Source: ASV31 sp965229765
Lineage (GTDB): Bacteria; Pseudomonadota; Alphaproteobacteria; Rhodobacterales; Rhodobacteraceae
Reading direction: 5' to 3'
Assembly: GCA_965229765.1 (NCBI GenBank)
Contig: CBDDJT010000003.1
Location: forward strand, 1,364,001 to 1,428,000
DNA length: 64,000 nt
Below, piece after piece: positions 63,895 to 64,000 of this stretch (position 1 is the stretch's first letter; each line of letters begins with the position of its first letter). Under the pieces are notes generated by a model. The model was not told the DNA's origin. It made no database searches and was given only the letters and a program-made list of their open reading frames with translations. The position numbers were made by a program, and so were the translations under genes.

Positions 63895-64000
63895 TCAGCC
63901 CCGCAATTCGCGCGAGCGGTCGGCGGCGGCCTTGACCGCGCGGCGCAAGAGGGCGGGAAAGCCCGTGTCCTCGTCCATCAGGACGCCCAGCGCGGCGGCG
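63895..64000 (-). CDS. Partial gene, C-terminus only
   Basis: The last 34 codons of a gene that continues past the window end, reading LGVLMDEDTGFPALLRRAV then KAAADRSRELRG and a stop at 63895. It precedes csaA by 3 bp and is probably in its operon. Too little is present to name it. Confidence 0.7.
   Translation of the reverse strand, partial: AAALGVLMDEDTGFPALLRRAVKAAADRSRELRG

Overview
The window is GC-rich DNA from an alphaproteobacterium, almost certainly a member of the Rhodobacteraceae (Rhodobacter/Roseobacter group). The signs are GcrA, DUF1127, DUF1467, three DUF6455 proteins, a VPEID-CTERM tail, FnrL-type boxes, and bacteriochlorophyll genes (bchE, bchJ) controlled by what look like PpsR/CrtJ sites. 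The organism, or its recent ancestor, is therefore an anoxygenic phototroph. Most of the window is ordinary chromosome: translation (lepA, rpmB, rimO, aspS), arginine and pyrimidine synthesis (argF, argD, carB), propionyl-CoA metabolism (meaB, mce), thymidine salvage, copper delivery and cell-cycle control.

Layout. 0-6 kb: a TetR gene followed by a complete peptide-type ABC importer (binding protein, two permeases, fused double ATPase), all on the minus strand. 6-8 kb: decayed DNA holding a frameshifted PfkB sugar-kinase tail, an intact YdcZ-type transporter, an IS110 transposase relic and a SEC-C tail. 8-9.2 kb: cytochrome b561 and two small genes with two FNR boxes. 9.2-11.3 kb: about 1.1 kb without a gene, then an unrecognised translationally coupled gene pair. 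11.3-25 kb: lepA, thioesterase, sirtuin, 2OG oxygenase, PCu(A)C, rpmB, SET, meaB, hrpB, gnd and a BciB-like Fe-S protein with a consensus PpsR box. 25-38 kb: argF-argD behind an array of four palindromes, GSCFA, gcrA, an ABA4-like pair with a divergent TetR gene, AsmA, and a SARP/TolB-like/TPR regulator. 38-49 kb: rimO, cutA, MFS, tdk, HupE/DUF4198, carB, CPBP, cfa. 49.5-52.8 kb: bchE-bchJ-B12-binding regulator. 52.9-64 kb: aspS, GNAT, receiver protein, mce operon, nitroreductase, M48 lipoprotein, the DUF6455 triplet, a VPEID-CTERM protein, a 2-hydroxyacid dehydrogenase and CsaA.

How the genes connect. Two loci about 24 kb apart share PpsR-type operators and bacteriochlorophyll functions: the BciB-like gene (candidate 8-vinyl reductase) and bchE-bchJ (oxygen-independent cyclase and 4-vinyl-reductase-family protein). 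The bchE promoter also carries an FnrL box that overlaps the first PpsR site, so it reads as an anaerobiosis/redox switch. Downstream lies a B12-binding regulator of the AerR/PpaA type, next to the gene of an enzyme reported to need B12. Three further FNR boxes sit about 60 bp upstream of small genes of unknown function, including the DUF6455 triplet.

Dispersed non-coding repeats are prominent: a six-copy element placed just after stop codons (head CTTCTTCTGTT...AATACTC plus hairpins), a two-copy structured element of about 138 bp, and three tracts of an 11-bp unit repeated once per helical turn. I saw no rRNA, tRNA, CRISPR array or intact insertion sequence.
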